6,722 nt of DNA from Burkholderiales bacterium. GTDB taxonomy: Bacteria; Pseudomonadota; Gammaproteobacteria; Burkholderiales; Burkholderiaceae_B. The stretch lies in contig SXZD01000219.1 in NCBI GenBank assembly GCA_005788065.1, positions 1 to 6,722 of the forward strand, read 5' to 3'. The notes under the pieces are model-generated. The model saw nothing but the letters and a program-made list of their open reading frames with translations, searched no databases and was not told where the DNA came from. Positions 1-5,923 of the stretch are shown one piece after another; the stretch's first letter is position 1, and every line of letters begins with the position of its first letter. The position numbers and the translations under genes are program-made.

Positions 1-263
1 CCGTTGACTGCTTCCGCGAAGGCCCCAACTTTCTGGTCATCTATCCGGACGAATGCATCGACTGCGCTGTCTGCATCCCCGAATGCCCCGTCAATGCAAT
101 CTATGCAGAAGAAGACGTTCCGGCCGACCAGCAGTCCTTCATCAAGCTCAATGTAGAGCTCTCCAAAGGCAATTGGCCGAGCATTACCCGCATGAAGGAG
201 CATCTGCCCGACGCCGACAACTGGAAAGACGTCAAGGACAAACTCCAATATCTGGAGCGCTGA
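1..263 (+). CDS. fdxA: 7Fe ferredoxin (FdxA, ferredoxin I type), 5' end missing
   Basis: The C-terminal 86 residues of a ferredoxin carrying one 3Fe-4S and one 4Fe-4S cluster; a small cytoplasmic one-electron carrier. The reading frame is open from the window edge and ends with TGA at 261-263. The visible fragment has a cysteine in VDCF (fragment residue 3) and a full C-x2-C-x2-C-x3-C-P motif (residues 18, 21, 24, 28). It then continues into a long C-terminal extension ending in LQYLER, which is typical of Azotobacter FdI-like proteins (about 106-107 residues). By comparison with that family roughly 20 N-terminal residues, including the first cysteine cluster, lie outside the window. The next gene encodes a ferredoxin-NADP+ reductase 59 bases downstream, with no terminator seen between them, so the two are probably co-transcribed redox partners. 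The family call is secure; the physiological acceptor is not shown by the sequence. Confidence 0.93.
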   Translation, partial: VDCFREGPNFLVIYPDECIDCAVCIPECPVNAIYAEEDVPADQQSFIKLNVELSKGNWPSITRMKEHLPDADNWKDVKDKLQYLER

Positions 264-322
264 ATCGCGCCGACAATACTCGCCTGTCGCTCCACCCATA
301 CCGCAGCAGGCCAGTTTTCCAG

Positions 323-1126
323 ATGAGCACTACCTCCGAGAAGTACACCGCTGAAACCGTCACCTGGGTACACACCTGGGTGCCGGGCAAGCTGTTTTCC
401 TTCCGCACCACCCGCCATGCGGGTCTGCGCTTTGCGCCGGGTCAGTTTCTGCGCTTGGGCGTGCACCGCATTGCCGCCGGCAAGCCTGATGAAATTGCAT
501 GGCGTGCCTACTCGGTTGTCAGCGCCGACTATGCAGACCATCTCGAGTTTTTTTCCATCGTGGTGCCCGACGGCGAGTTCACATCCGAACTGGTTCGGCT
601 CAAAGCCGGCGATACGCTGCTGGTGGACAAACAGGCTTTCGGTTTTCTCACGCTCGCCCGCTTCGAGGGCGGATCCGAACTGTGGCTGCTGTCATCCGGT
701 ACCGGCTTGGCCCCCTTCATGTCCATCCTGCAGGACCCCACCGTGTGGCAGCAGTATCAGCGCATCGTGTTGGTCCATTGCGTGCGCGAGTCCGCTGAAC
801 TGGTTTATCGCGATCAGATAGCGGGGTTAACCGACAATCCGTTACTTGCCGAACTTTGTAAGTTTCACGACAAACATATGGTTTACATTCCGGTTGTGAC
901 AAGGGAAAGCGGCGACGGCATGCTGCACCAGCGATTGCCAGTATTACTGGGCAACGGTGAACTGGAAAAAGCGGCCGGACTCCCGCTGGACCATGATCGC
1001 TCGCGCATCATGATCTGCGGCAACCCTGAGATGGTGGAAGATGTCCGCAAGGCATTGGCAGAGCGCGGGTTTCGCACCAGCAGACGCAGTGCACCGGGGC
1101 ATATCGCCGTTGAGAACTACTGGTGA
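323..1126 (+). CDS. fpr: Ferredoxin--NADP+ reductase (Fpr)
   Basis: A 267-residue FAD flavoprotein that exchanges electrons between NADPH and ferredoxin or flavodoxin in the cytoplasm. The FAD-binding half (about residues 8-115) contains the flavin motif RAYSVVS at 61-67. The NADP-binding half has GTGLAPF at 126-132 and ICGNPEMVED at 231-240. The C-terminus is ENYW; a terminal aromatic Trp is like the E. coli-type bacterial reductases rather than the Azotobacter type ending in FVEK. Length is normal for the family (about 250-270). The open frame extends upstream to position 53, but that part overlaps fdxA and is not Fpr-like. ATG 323 is the only plausible start and puts the FNR fold at the N-terminus. 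Its ribosome site is weak (CAGG at 307-310, 12 bases away), so translation may rely on coupling to or read-through from fdxA. The NADPH-to-FdxA direction is inferred from neighbourhood. Confidence 0.93.
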   Translation: MSTTSEKYTAETVTWVHTWVPGKLFSFRTTRHAGLRFAPGQFLRLGVHRIAAGKPDEIAWRAYSVVSADYADHLEFFSIVVPDGEFTSELVRLKAGDTLLVDKQAFGFLTLARFEGGSELWLLSSGTGLAPFMSILQDPTVWQQYQRIVLVHCVRESAELVYRDQIAGLTDNPLLAELCKFHDKHMVYIPVVTRESGDGMLHQRLPVLLGNGELEKAAGLPLDHDRSRIMICGNPEMVEDVRKALAERGFRTSRRSAPGHIAVENYW

Positions 1127-1153
1127 GCACAGGGTACAGGCACAAAACAAGGA

Positions 1154-1180
1154 TTTACACCATGCACAGTCGCACATAAT
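1154..1180 (+). promoter_or_regulatory. Candidate sigma-70 promoter for phaZ-rnfB-nth
   Basis: TTTACA at 1154-1159 and CATAAT at 1175-1180 each match five of six consensus positions. The spacer is 15 bases, shorter than the preferred 17. It is the best promoter-like pair I found in the 144-base fpr-phaZ gap. Transcription would start near 1187, giving a leader of about 85 bases before the phaZ ATG, and the start point would fall inside the dyad at 1180-1196. No clear terminator follows fpr, so read-through from upstream is also possible. Confidence 0.35.
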
Positions 1181-1196
1181 TGTTGCAACGCAACAA
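1180..1196. promoter_or_regulatory. Perfect inverted repeat upstream of phaZ, possible PhaR operator
   Basis: The 17-base dyad TTGTTGCAACGCAACAA has perfect 7 bp arms (1180-1186 and 1190-1196) around AAC. Its core is TTGC-N3-GCAA. As recalled, PhaR regulators of PHB producers bind TGC-rich dyads of the type CTGC-N3/4-GCAG, so the core TGC-N3-GCA fits. It lies directly against the candidate -10 element, where a repressor would block initiation. The dyad is seen; PhaR as the binder is inference, and no phaR gene is in the window. Confidence 0.45.
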
Positions 1197-1270
1197 AAAA
1201 CGCCTGATAATCCATCACCAAGTGCCGCCGGGCTCACACCGACGACCGACGCTAGACCGAAGAGGCGCGC

Positions 1271-2503
1271 ATGCTCTACCAGTTTCACGAATTCCAGAAG
1301 TCTCTGCTCCACCCCATCAGCTCCATGGCTGAAGTGGGAGCCTCCCTCTACACAAACCCTTTCAGCCCGTTGGCCTATGCACCTTTTGCACGTCGTATCG
1401 CCGCAGGCTATGAGTTGCTGCACCGGTTGGGCAAACCGTATGAAAAGCCGGAATTCGGTATCACCGAAGTAGAGGTTGATGGCCAACCGGTCAGCGTTTT
1501 GCAACGCAGTGTATTGAACAAACCCTTCTGCAGCCTGCTGCACTTCAAAAAAGTGAATGCAAACGGCAAGGAACACCCTCCCCAGCCCAAGTTGCTGGTC
1601 GTGGCCCCCCTGTCCGGCCATTTTGCGACCCTGCTGCGTGATACGGTCAAGGCACTGATTCCCCATCACGAGGTGTACATCACCGACTGGCAGGACGCCA
1701 AGATGGTGCCGCTGTCCGAGGGCGTCTTTCACCTGCACGACTACGTGCACTACATCATCCAGTTCGTTCATTTTCTGGGCGAGAACGTCAACGTCATGTC
1801 CGTCTGCCAACCCACAGTGCCTGTGATGGCGGCTGTTTCGCTTATGTCCTCGCGTGGCGACCCCCTGGTTCCCAAAACCATGACCATGATGGGCGGCCCA
1901 ATCGACACACGGCGCAGTCCGACGACCGTCAATGCACTGGCTGTTACCAAACCCTATTCCTGGTTTGAGAACAACGTCATTTTCACGGTGCCGCACAACT
2001 ATCCGGGTTTCTTGCGCCGGGTCTATCCGGGGTTTTTGCAGCATGCCGGCTTCGTGGCCATGAACCCGGACCGGCATGTCAATTCGCACTACGACTTTTA
2101 CGAACATCTGATCAAGGGTGACGGAGAGAGTGCTGAGGCGCACCGCCGCTTCTATGACGAATACAACGCCGTGCTGGACATGCCGGCCGAGTACTATCTG
2201 GACACCATCCGCATCGTCTTCCAGGAGCATGCCCTGCCGTTGGGCAACTGGTATGTCAAAGACGAGCGCGTGGCACCCGAAGATATCCGGAAGACTGCGC
2301 TATTCACTATCGAAGGTGAACTTGACGATATCTCAGGCAGCGGACAGACCCAGGCCGCGCACGATCTGTGCAGCAATATTCCGACCCAAATGAAGAAACA
2401 CCTGATCGCAGAAGGTGCCGGACACTACGGCATTTTCAGTGGACGCCGCTGGCGTGAGATGATCCGTCCCCAGATCACCGAATTCATCAGGAAACATGGC
2501 TGA
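1271..2503 (+). CDS. phaZ: Intracellular polyhydroxybutyrate depolymerase (PhaZ, PhaZa1 type)
   Basis: A 410-residue alpha/beta-hydrolase that breaks down native PHB granules inside the cell, releasing 3-hydroxybutyrate units for reuse as carbon and reductant. The nucleophile motif is SVCQPTVP with Cys179. This family uses cysteine rather than serine (Cys183 in the Ralstonia eutropha enzyme). The acidic residue lies in EGELDDISG (Asp352, possibly 353) and the histidine in GAGHYGIFSG (His385), giving a complete triad with the spacing of the 419-residue R. eutropha enzyme. The N-terminus has no signal peptide, in agreement with an intracellular, granule-associated enzyme. ATG 1271 has a strong ribosome site (GAAGAGG at 1259-1265, five bases away). 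The last eight bases overlap the start of the RnfB-like gene. A PhaR-like dyad and candidate promoter lie upstream. No PHA synthase, phasin or regulator gene is present here, so phaZ is separated from the biosynthetic cluster. Confidence 0.95.
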   Translation: MLYQFHEFQKSLLHPISSMAEVGASLYTNPFSPLAYAPFARRIAAGYELLHRLGKPYEKPEFGITEVEVDGQPVSVLQRSVLNKPFCSLLHFKKVNANGKEHPPQPKLLVVAPLSGHFATLLRDTVKALIPHHEVYITDWQDAKMVPLSEGVFHLHDYVHYIIQFVHFLGENVNVMSVCQPTVPVMAAVSLMSSRGDPLVPKTMTMMGGPIDTRRSPTTVNALAVTKPYSWFENNVIFTVPHNYPGFLRRVYPGFLQHAGFVAMNPDRHVNSHYDFYEHLIKGDGESAEAHRRFYDEYNAVLDMPAEYYLDTIRIVFQEHALPLGNWYVKDERVAPEDIRKTALFTIEGELDDISGSGQTQAAHDLCSNIPTQMKKHLIAEGAGHYGIFSGRRWREMIRPQITEFIRKHG

Positions 2504-3242
2504 AACACCCTGGCAGGACGTCGCCAGAGCACTGGACGACTGCCTGCCACAAACGCAATGCGGACAGTGCGGCTATAACGGCTGCAGACCTTATGCAGAT
2601 GCCATGGCGCAGGGTGCCGCGCCTGTCAACCGCTGCCCGCCGGGCGGACAGGACGGCGTGTCGCTCTTGGCCGGTGTACTGGGCGTACCCGTCATCCCGC
2701 TGGACCCTGACTACGGCCCTACCAAGCCCCGGCTGATCGCCAGTATCCAGGGCGACCATTGCATCGGCTGCACCCTCTGCATCACGGCCTGTCCGGTTGA
2801 TGCCATCATCGGCGCCAACAAAAAGCGGCATGCGGTCATCGCATCCCTCTGTACCGGCTGCGAACTGTGCATACCGCCCTGCCCCGTTGACTGCATCGAA
2901 CTCACCCATGTACCGCAGCACAGCCACTGGACCCGCCAACAGGCTCACGCCGCCCGCGTGCGCATGCACAGCAGGGACCTGCGCCTGCAGCGCCAGAAGC
3001 AAGAACACGAAGCCAGGCTGGAGGCCAAAGCCCTGCACAAAGCGGCCCATCTGGACACCCTGACCCACGGCACTGCGGATCCAGCCGAAGCTGCACGCAA
3101 ACGCGACGTCATTGCAGCGGCCTTGCTCAGGGCACGACTGCGGCGCGCGGGCAGCAGCACAGACAGCGCCCCGGGCATCGACTCAGACATCAAACCGGAG
3201 AGCACCCCAGGCAGCAGCCCGACAGAGGACAAGACGCCATGA
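2496..3242 (+). CDS. rnfB: RnfB/RsxB-like Fe-S electron-transfer protein lacking the membrane anchor
   Basis: A 248-residue predicted cytoplasmic protein with three Fe-S binding regions. An RnfB-type 4Fe-4S domain has Cys22, 25, 30 and 47 (QCGQCGYNGC). It is followed by two ferredoxin motifs, Cys89/92/95/99 and Cys119/122/125/129, each ending in C-P-V-D. Residues about 145-215 are charged, Arg/Lys/Ala rich and probably helical, perhaps coiled coil; the last 30 residues are a Ser/Pro/Asp/Glu-rich tail. Canonical RnfB/RsxB begins with a membrane helix before the first cysteine domain. Here only 21 hydrophilic residues precede Cys22, so the protein should be soluble. No other rnf/rsx subunit gene is in the window. 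The ATG lies inside phaZ (ATGGCTGA overlap, AGGA at 2489-2492), and the stop overlaps the nth start (ATGA), indicating translational coupling. In E. coli nth follows the rsxABCDGE operon, so the rnfB-nth link is ancient. The role is unknown; electron supply to an Fe-S partner is a guess. Confidence 0.85.
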   Translation: MAETPWQDVARALDDCLPQTQCGQCGYNGCRPYADAMAQGAAPVNRCPPGGQDGVSLLAGVLGVPVIPLDPDYGPTKPRLIASIQGDHCIGCTLCITACPVDAIIGANKKRHAVIASLCTGCELCIPPCPVDCIELTHVPQHSHWTRQQAHAARVRMHSRDLRLQRQKQEHEARLEAKALHKAAHLDTLTHGTADPAEAARKRDVIAAALLRARLRRAGSSTDSAPGIDSDIKPESTPGSSPTEDKTP

Positions 3243-3880
3243 ACCGCGACAAGCGCGAGCAGATTTTCAGCATCTTGCAGGCGGCCAATCCGCATCCGAC
3301 CACCGAACTGGAATACAGCACCCCTTTTGAACTGCTGGTGGCCGTACTGCTGTCGGCCCAGGCAACCGATGTGGGCGTGAACAAGGCCACCCGCAAGCTG
3401 TTTCCGGTGGCCAACACACCGGCTGCCATACTGGCACTTGGTCCGGCGGGGCTCGAGCAACACATCAAGACCATCGGTCTTTTTCGCTCAAAAGGAAAGC
3501 ATCTTCTTGAAACGTGCGCCATCTTGCTGGAAAAGCACAACGGGGAAGTCCCACAGGACAGAGAAAGCCTCGAGAGCCTGCCCGGGGTCGGCAGAAAAAC
3601 AGCCAATGTGGTGCTCAACACCGCATTCGGACAACCTACCATCGCGGTGGACACCCATATCTTCCGGGTATCAAACCGGACAGGCATTGCACCCGGCAAA
3701 ACCGTGCTGGAAGTGGAAAAGCGGCTTGAACGCCTCATACCGGCGCAATTCAAACAGGACGCTCACCACTGGCTTATATTGCACGGCCGATACGTCTGCA
3801 AGGCGCGCACGCCGGACTGCCCGAACTGCGGCATTGCGCACCTGTGCGAATTCCGGCGAAAAACACCCGAGCGAGTGTAA
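3239..3880 (+). CDS. nth: Endonuclease III (DNA glycosylase/AP lyase)
   Basis: A 213-residue base-excision-repair enzyme that removes oxidised pyrimidines and then cuts the abasic site by beta-elimination. The helix-hairpin-helix LPGVGRKTAN covers residues 114-123, with catalytic Lys120. Asp138 in VDTHIFRVSNR is the second catalytic residue. The C-terminal 4Fe-4S loop has Cys187, 194, 197 and 203 (C-x6-C-x2-C-x5-C). These residue numbers are the same as in the 211-residue E. coli enzyme, so the protein is full length and should be active. The start ATG 3239 overlaps the rnfB-like stop by four bases and has GAGGA at 3225-3229. It is the last gene of the phaZ-rnfB-nth unit; no hairpin terminator is evident in the 72 bases before the next gene. 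Confidence 0.97.
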   Translation: MNRDKREQIFSILQAANPHPTTELEYSTPFELLVAVLLSAQATDVGVNKATRKLFPVANTPAAILALGPAGLEQHIKTIGLFRSKGKHLLETCAILLEKHNGEVPQDRESLESLPGVGRKTANVVLNTAFGQPTIAVDTHIFRVSNRTGIAPGKTVLEVEKRLERLIPAQFKQDAHHWLILHGRYVCKARTPDCPNCGIAHLCEFRRKTPERV

Positions 3881-3952
3881 CAATTCGGGTCACATCTTGC
3901 GCAGGCAATCCACTAAAATGGAATTCCTTCTTTCAGGTGAACCCGTGCGCCC

Positions 3953-5020
3953 ATGATAGGCACCAGCCTGTGTGTCGGGGACATCCCCGAACCCTCCCTC
4001 ATCACCGATGCCATCGCCCGGGCGCTGGGAAAATCGCATGCGCGTCGCCAAACCGACCAGATTGCCGCGCTGCTGATTTTTATGTCCTCGCACTGGGCCA
4101 AACATGCGGGCGAGGTTTGCCAAACAGCCATGCGCGAGTCACGCACCCTGCAGATCTGGGGCGGTGTCTGCAAAGGCATCGTGGTGGACGGACGCATCGA
4201 ACACCAACGTCCAGCCATTGGGGTGGCCGTCATCCCCGAACGGCCTGAGCGCCTGCACAAAGCCCGACTCAGCCTGACGCTTGGTCCGCACGAACCGCCC
4301 ATCACGCCGACTGATCCCACCGCCAGCGCAGCCAACGACGAAAATGAAACTCACGCGCTGGGACTGGTCAGCTACGGCATCCACAACGATGCATTTCCCA
4401 CCATACAGCACGGGCACTTGCGAACCGACGACAACAGCACCCTAGGCATACAGGCGCACCGCATACAGAGCTTCGATTCGCTAGGACTGGAAACGCTCTG
4501 TGACTGGCAGACTGTTGACAAAGCCATCGGCCCGCTGCTGCAAAAAGTCGCTGGAACAAGCGCATGCAAGGCATTGGCCTGCCCCACTCGCAACACACAA
4601 CCGGTCGCGCTGCGCGTGGGGGTCAGACGGATGGAGCGCACCGACTGGATACCAGTGATCGAGATCCATGCGGACGGTGCGCTGCATCTGGCAGAAACTG
4701 TCAACCCTGGTGACACCATCTGCCTGGCAGCGCGCACCGCAGAGTGCGCCCGGCGAGAGGTGGCTGCCTGGCATGACAACCTGACACCGGCCTTCCGCTC
4801 ATCCACCCGTCGCCTGATCCTGCTGGCTGGCGGCATGGAGCGCAGCCCCTTGTGCCACACGGACGACCCAGAATGGGAAGTGCTGCGCCAACAATGGCCC
4901 GATACGCCCATGATAGGTGCGCTCGGACAGGCAGCATGGGTACATAGCCCGGACCTGCCCCGCGATCGGCATACCACCGCGCTGAACCACCGGCTCGCAG
5001 CCGGCTTTCTGTTATTTTAG
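3953..5020 (+). CDS. FIST-domain-like protein, divergent
   Basis: A 355-residue predicted cytoplasmic protein with no signal peptide or membrane segment. It resembles FIST proteins, a family proposed to act as small-ligand sensors in signal transduction. The N-terminal part has an alpha/beta stretch, then IWGGVCKGIVVDG at 68-80 in place of the usual FIST_N G-C/G-x-x-x-G element and a following PAIGVAVIPE strand. The C-terminal half (about 215-355) follows the FIST_C pattern: a valine-rich strand, a NPGDTI turn at 251-256, the strand LILLAGGMER at 288-297, and a final PMIGALGQAAW segment at 319-329. In typical members the last segment reads G-x-x-x-x-GE; here it is GQ, and the C/GR motif is GGMER. 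ATG 3953 is the first start after an in-frame stop at 3938-3940; an AGGTGA-like site (3935-3940) is rather distant at 12 bases. DUF1841 follows after 28 bases. The family call rests on pattern memory only; the function is unknown. Confidence 0.6.
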   Translation: MIGTSLCVGDIPEPSLITDAIARALGKSHARRQTDQIAALLIFMSSHWAKHAGEVCQTAMRESRTLQIWGGVCKGIVVDGRIEHQRPAIGVAVIPERPERLHKARLSLTLGPHEPPITPTDPTASAANDENETHALGLVSYGIHNDAFPTIQHGHLRTDDNSTLGIQAHRIQSFDSLGLETLCDWQTVDKAIGPLLQKVAGTSACKALACPTRNTQPVALRVGVRRMERTDWIPVIEIHADGALHLAETVNPGDTICLAARTAECARREVAAWHDNLTPAFRSSTRRLILLAGGMERSPLCHTDDPEWEVLRQQWPDTPMIGALGQAAWVHSPDLPRDRHTTALNHRLAAGFLLF

Positions 5021-5048
5021 GCACCCGTTTTCTGTTTTCAGGATTGTC

Positions 5049-5477
5049 ATGTTCAACCCAAGCCGCGACCAGGCCCGATTGTTTTTTATTGAAGCGTGGC
5101 AAAAACACACAGACGGTAGCTTGCTGACACCGGCTGAAACCATAGCAGCGGGCTGGATCGGTCAGCACCCGGAATTTCATGCCCTGCTTTCTGACCGCGA
5201 CCGTGCCCTGTCAGCCGATTACAGCCCGGAGGCGGGTCAGACCAACCCTTTCCTGCACCTGTCCATGCATCTGGCTGTCAGCGAACAGCTCAGCATCGAC
5301 CACCCTCCCGGCATCCGCGCTGCTTTCATGCATCTGGCACAAAAACTGGATGACGAGCACCAGGCAGCGCATCACGTCTTTGAATGTCTCGCAGAACAGA
5401 TCTGGCAGCAGCAGCGCAATGGCCTGCCTTTCGATAACCGGCGCTACCTGCAGTGCGTCAGGGGCGAGCAGGATTGA
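5049..5477 (+). CDS. DUF1841 family protein
   Basis: A 142-residue, mostly helical, predicted cytoplasmic protein of a family common in beta- and gammaproteobacteria with no assigned function. The N-terminal MFNPSRDQAR, the central NPFLHLSMHLAVSEQLSID (residues 66-84) followed by PPGIRAA, and the end pattern of DEH-x3-H-x3-ECL are family hallmarks as I recall them. It has a striking number of histidines in helical register: His70/His74 and His104/His108/Glu112. No signal peptide or membrane helix is seen. AGGA at 5040-5043 lies five bases before ATG 5049, a good ribosome site. It is only 28 bases after the FIST-like gene and is probably in the same transcript. It is the last + strand gene before a convergent cytochrome operon. 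Length matches the family (about 140-150). Confidence 0.88.
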   Translation: MFNPSRDQARLFFIEAWQKHTDGSLLTPAETIAAGWIGQHPEFHALLSDRDRALSADYSPEAGQTNPFLHLSMHLAVSEQLSIDHPPGIRAAFMHLAQKLDDEHQAAHHVFECLAEQIWQQQRNGLPFDNRRYLQCVRGEQD

Positions 5478-5489
5478 AGTTTCAGGCAG

Positions 5490-5519
5490 AAAAAAAGGCA
5501 GACATCTGTGATGTCTGCC
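5490..5519 (-). terminator. Rho-independent terminator of the cytochrome operon
   Basis: A perfect 10 bp stem (GGCAGACATC at 5497-5506 with GATGTCTGCC at 5510-5519) closes a three-base TGT loop. Seven A residues at 5490-5496 become a seven-T tail on the minus strand, the canonical arrangement for stopping transcripts of the two cytochrome genes. On the plus strand the stem is followed by CTTCTC, so it may also slow or stop transcription from DUF1841, but with a weaker tail. Confidence 0.88.
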
Positions 5520-5533
5520 CTTCTCGCATGCAA

Positions 5534-5550
5534 GGCGGTCAAAAACCGCC
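5534..5550. other. Second stem-loop in the convergent junction
   Basis: GGCGGT (5534-5539) and ACCGCC (5545-5550) form a 6 bp GC-rich stem with a CAAAA loop. Outer GCAA (5530-5533) and TTGC (5554-5557) can extend it past a three-base bulge. There is no T-run on either strand. It sits between the stop codon of the second cytochrome gene and the terminator, so it would be present at the 3' end of the cytochrome mRNA, where it could protect against exonucleases or aid termination. Confidence 0.5.
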
Positions 5551-5561
5551 GGCTTGCCGTC

Positions 5562-5915
5562 TCAACGATGTGTGTTCAACTCGGTGGGCAATGACGCAAA
5601 GTATGCCGACAGGTTGTTCATCTCGTCTTTGCTCAGCGCAGCGGCCATGCCGGCCATGATGCCGTTTTTGCGACGGCCATCTTTGTACTGAACCAGCGCC
5701 TGGTAGAGGTAATCCTTGTACTGACCCGCGAGCTTGGGATAGGACGGGTCGATGGGGGCTGACCAGTTGCCTTCCTTGGCGTGGCAAGCTGCGCAGGCCT
5801 GCTCGGCTTTTGCCTTGCCGGCTGCCAGATCAGCCGCTTGTGCGGAAACGGAAAACAGCGCACCGAATGCAGCAACTGATGCGGCAACAACGGCGGATTG
5901 TGCGAAACGTGTCAT
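5562..5915 (-). CDS. Monohaem cytochrome c, class I, c4/c553-like (second gene of pair)
   Basis: A 117-residue exported electron carrier. Residues 1-27 form a Sec signal peptide with a hydrophobic core and cleavage after AQA (27/28). The haem attachment motif is CAACH at 41-45. The segments PSYPKLAGQYKDYL (58-70), GRRKNGIMAGM (80-90) and LSAYFASLP (102-110) match the repeating domain of cytochrome c4. Met87 or Met90 is the likely sixth iron ligand. The frame extends further upstream, but translation from 5915 is chosen for three reasons: it begins the signal peptide; it lies eight bases after the stop of the preceding cytochrome; and it has a TGAGG ribosome site that overlaps that stop codon. 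The two are therefore translated from one message and may be coupled. Partners are likely periplasmic or membrane oxidases, but none is in the window. Confidence 0.92.
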   Translation of the reverse strand: MTRFAQSAVVAASVAAFGALFSVSAQAADLAAGKAKAEQACAACHAKEGNWSAPIDPSYPKLAGQYKDYLYQALVQYKDGRRKNGIMAGMAAALSKDEMNNLSAYFASLPTELNTHR

Positions 5916-5923
5916 CGTCAACC

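Noticed and set aside
53..322. N-terminal extension of the fpr frame into fdxA
   Set aside because: This part overlaps the conserved ferredoxin frame, translates to an Arg/Cys-rich stretch, and is not needed for the reductase fold; ATG 323 fits the family start.
810..905. Locally AT-richer stretch inside fpr
   Set aside because: The protein stays in frame and normal for the family through this stretch; the change is small and no boundary repeats are seen.
1805..1809. Cysteine instead of serine as the hydrolase nucleophile in PhaZ
   Set aside because: Cys is the established nucleophile in intracellular PhaZa1-type depolymerases; it is not a mutation.
2002..2038. Repeated YPGFL segment in PhaZ (residues 244-248 and 252-256), possible duplication
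   Set aside because: As recalled, the same double segment occurs in the R. eutropha depolymerase, so it is a conserved family feature and not a recent duplication.
944..2230. A 428-codon open frame on the minus strand opposite phaZ
   Set aside because: It is antisense to a clearly conserved depolymerase, its translation is His/Val/Gly rich without recognisable motifs, and no promoter or ribosome site supports it. It is a by-product of codon bias.
3881..3952. Terminator after nth
   Set aside because: No stem-loop with a T-run is visible in this 72-base gap; only a weak -10-like TAAAAT without a matching -35.
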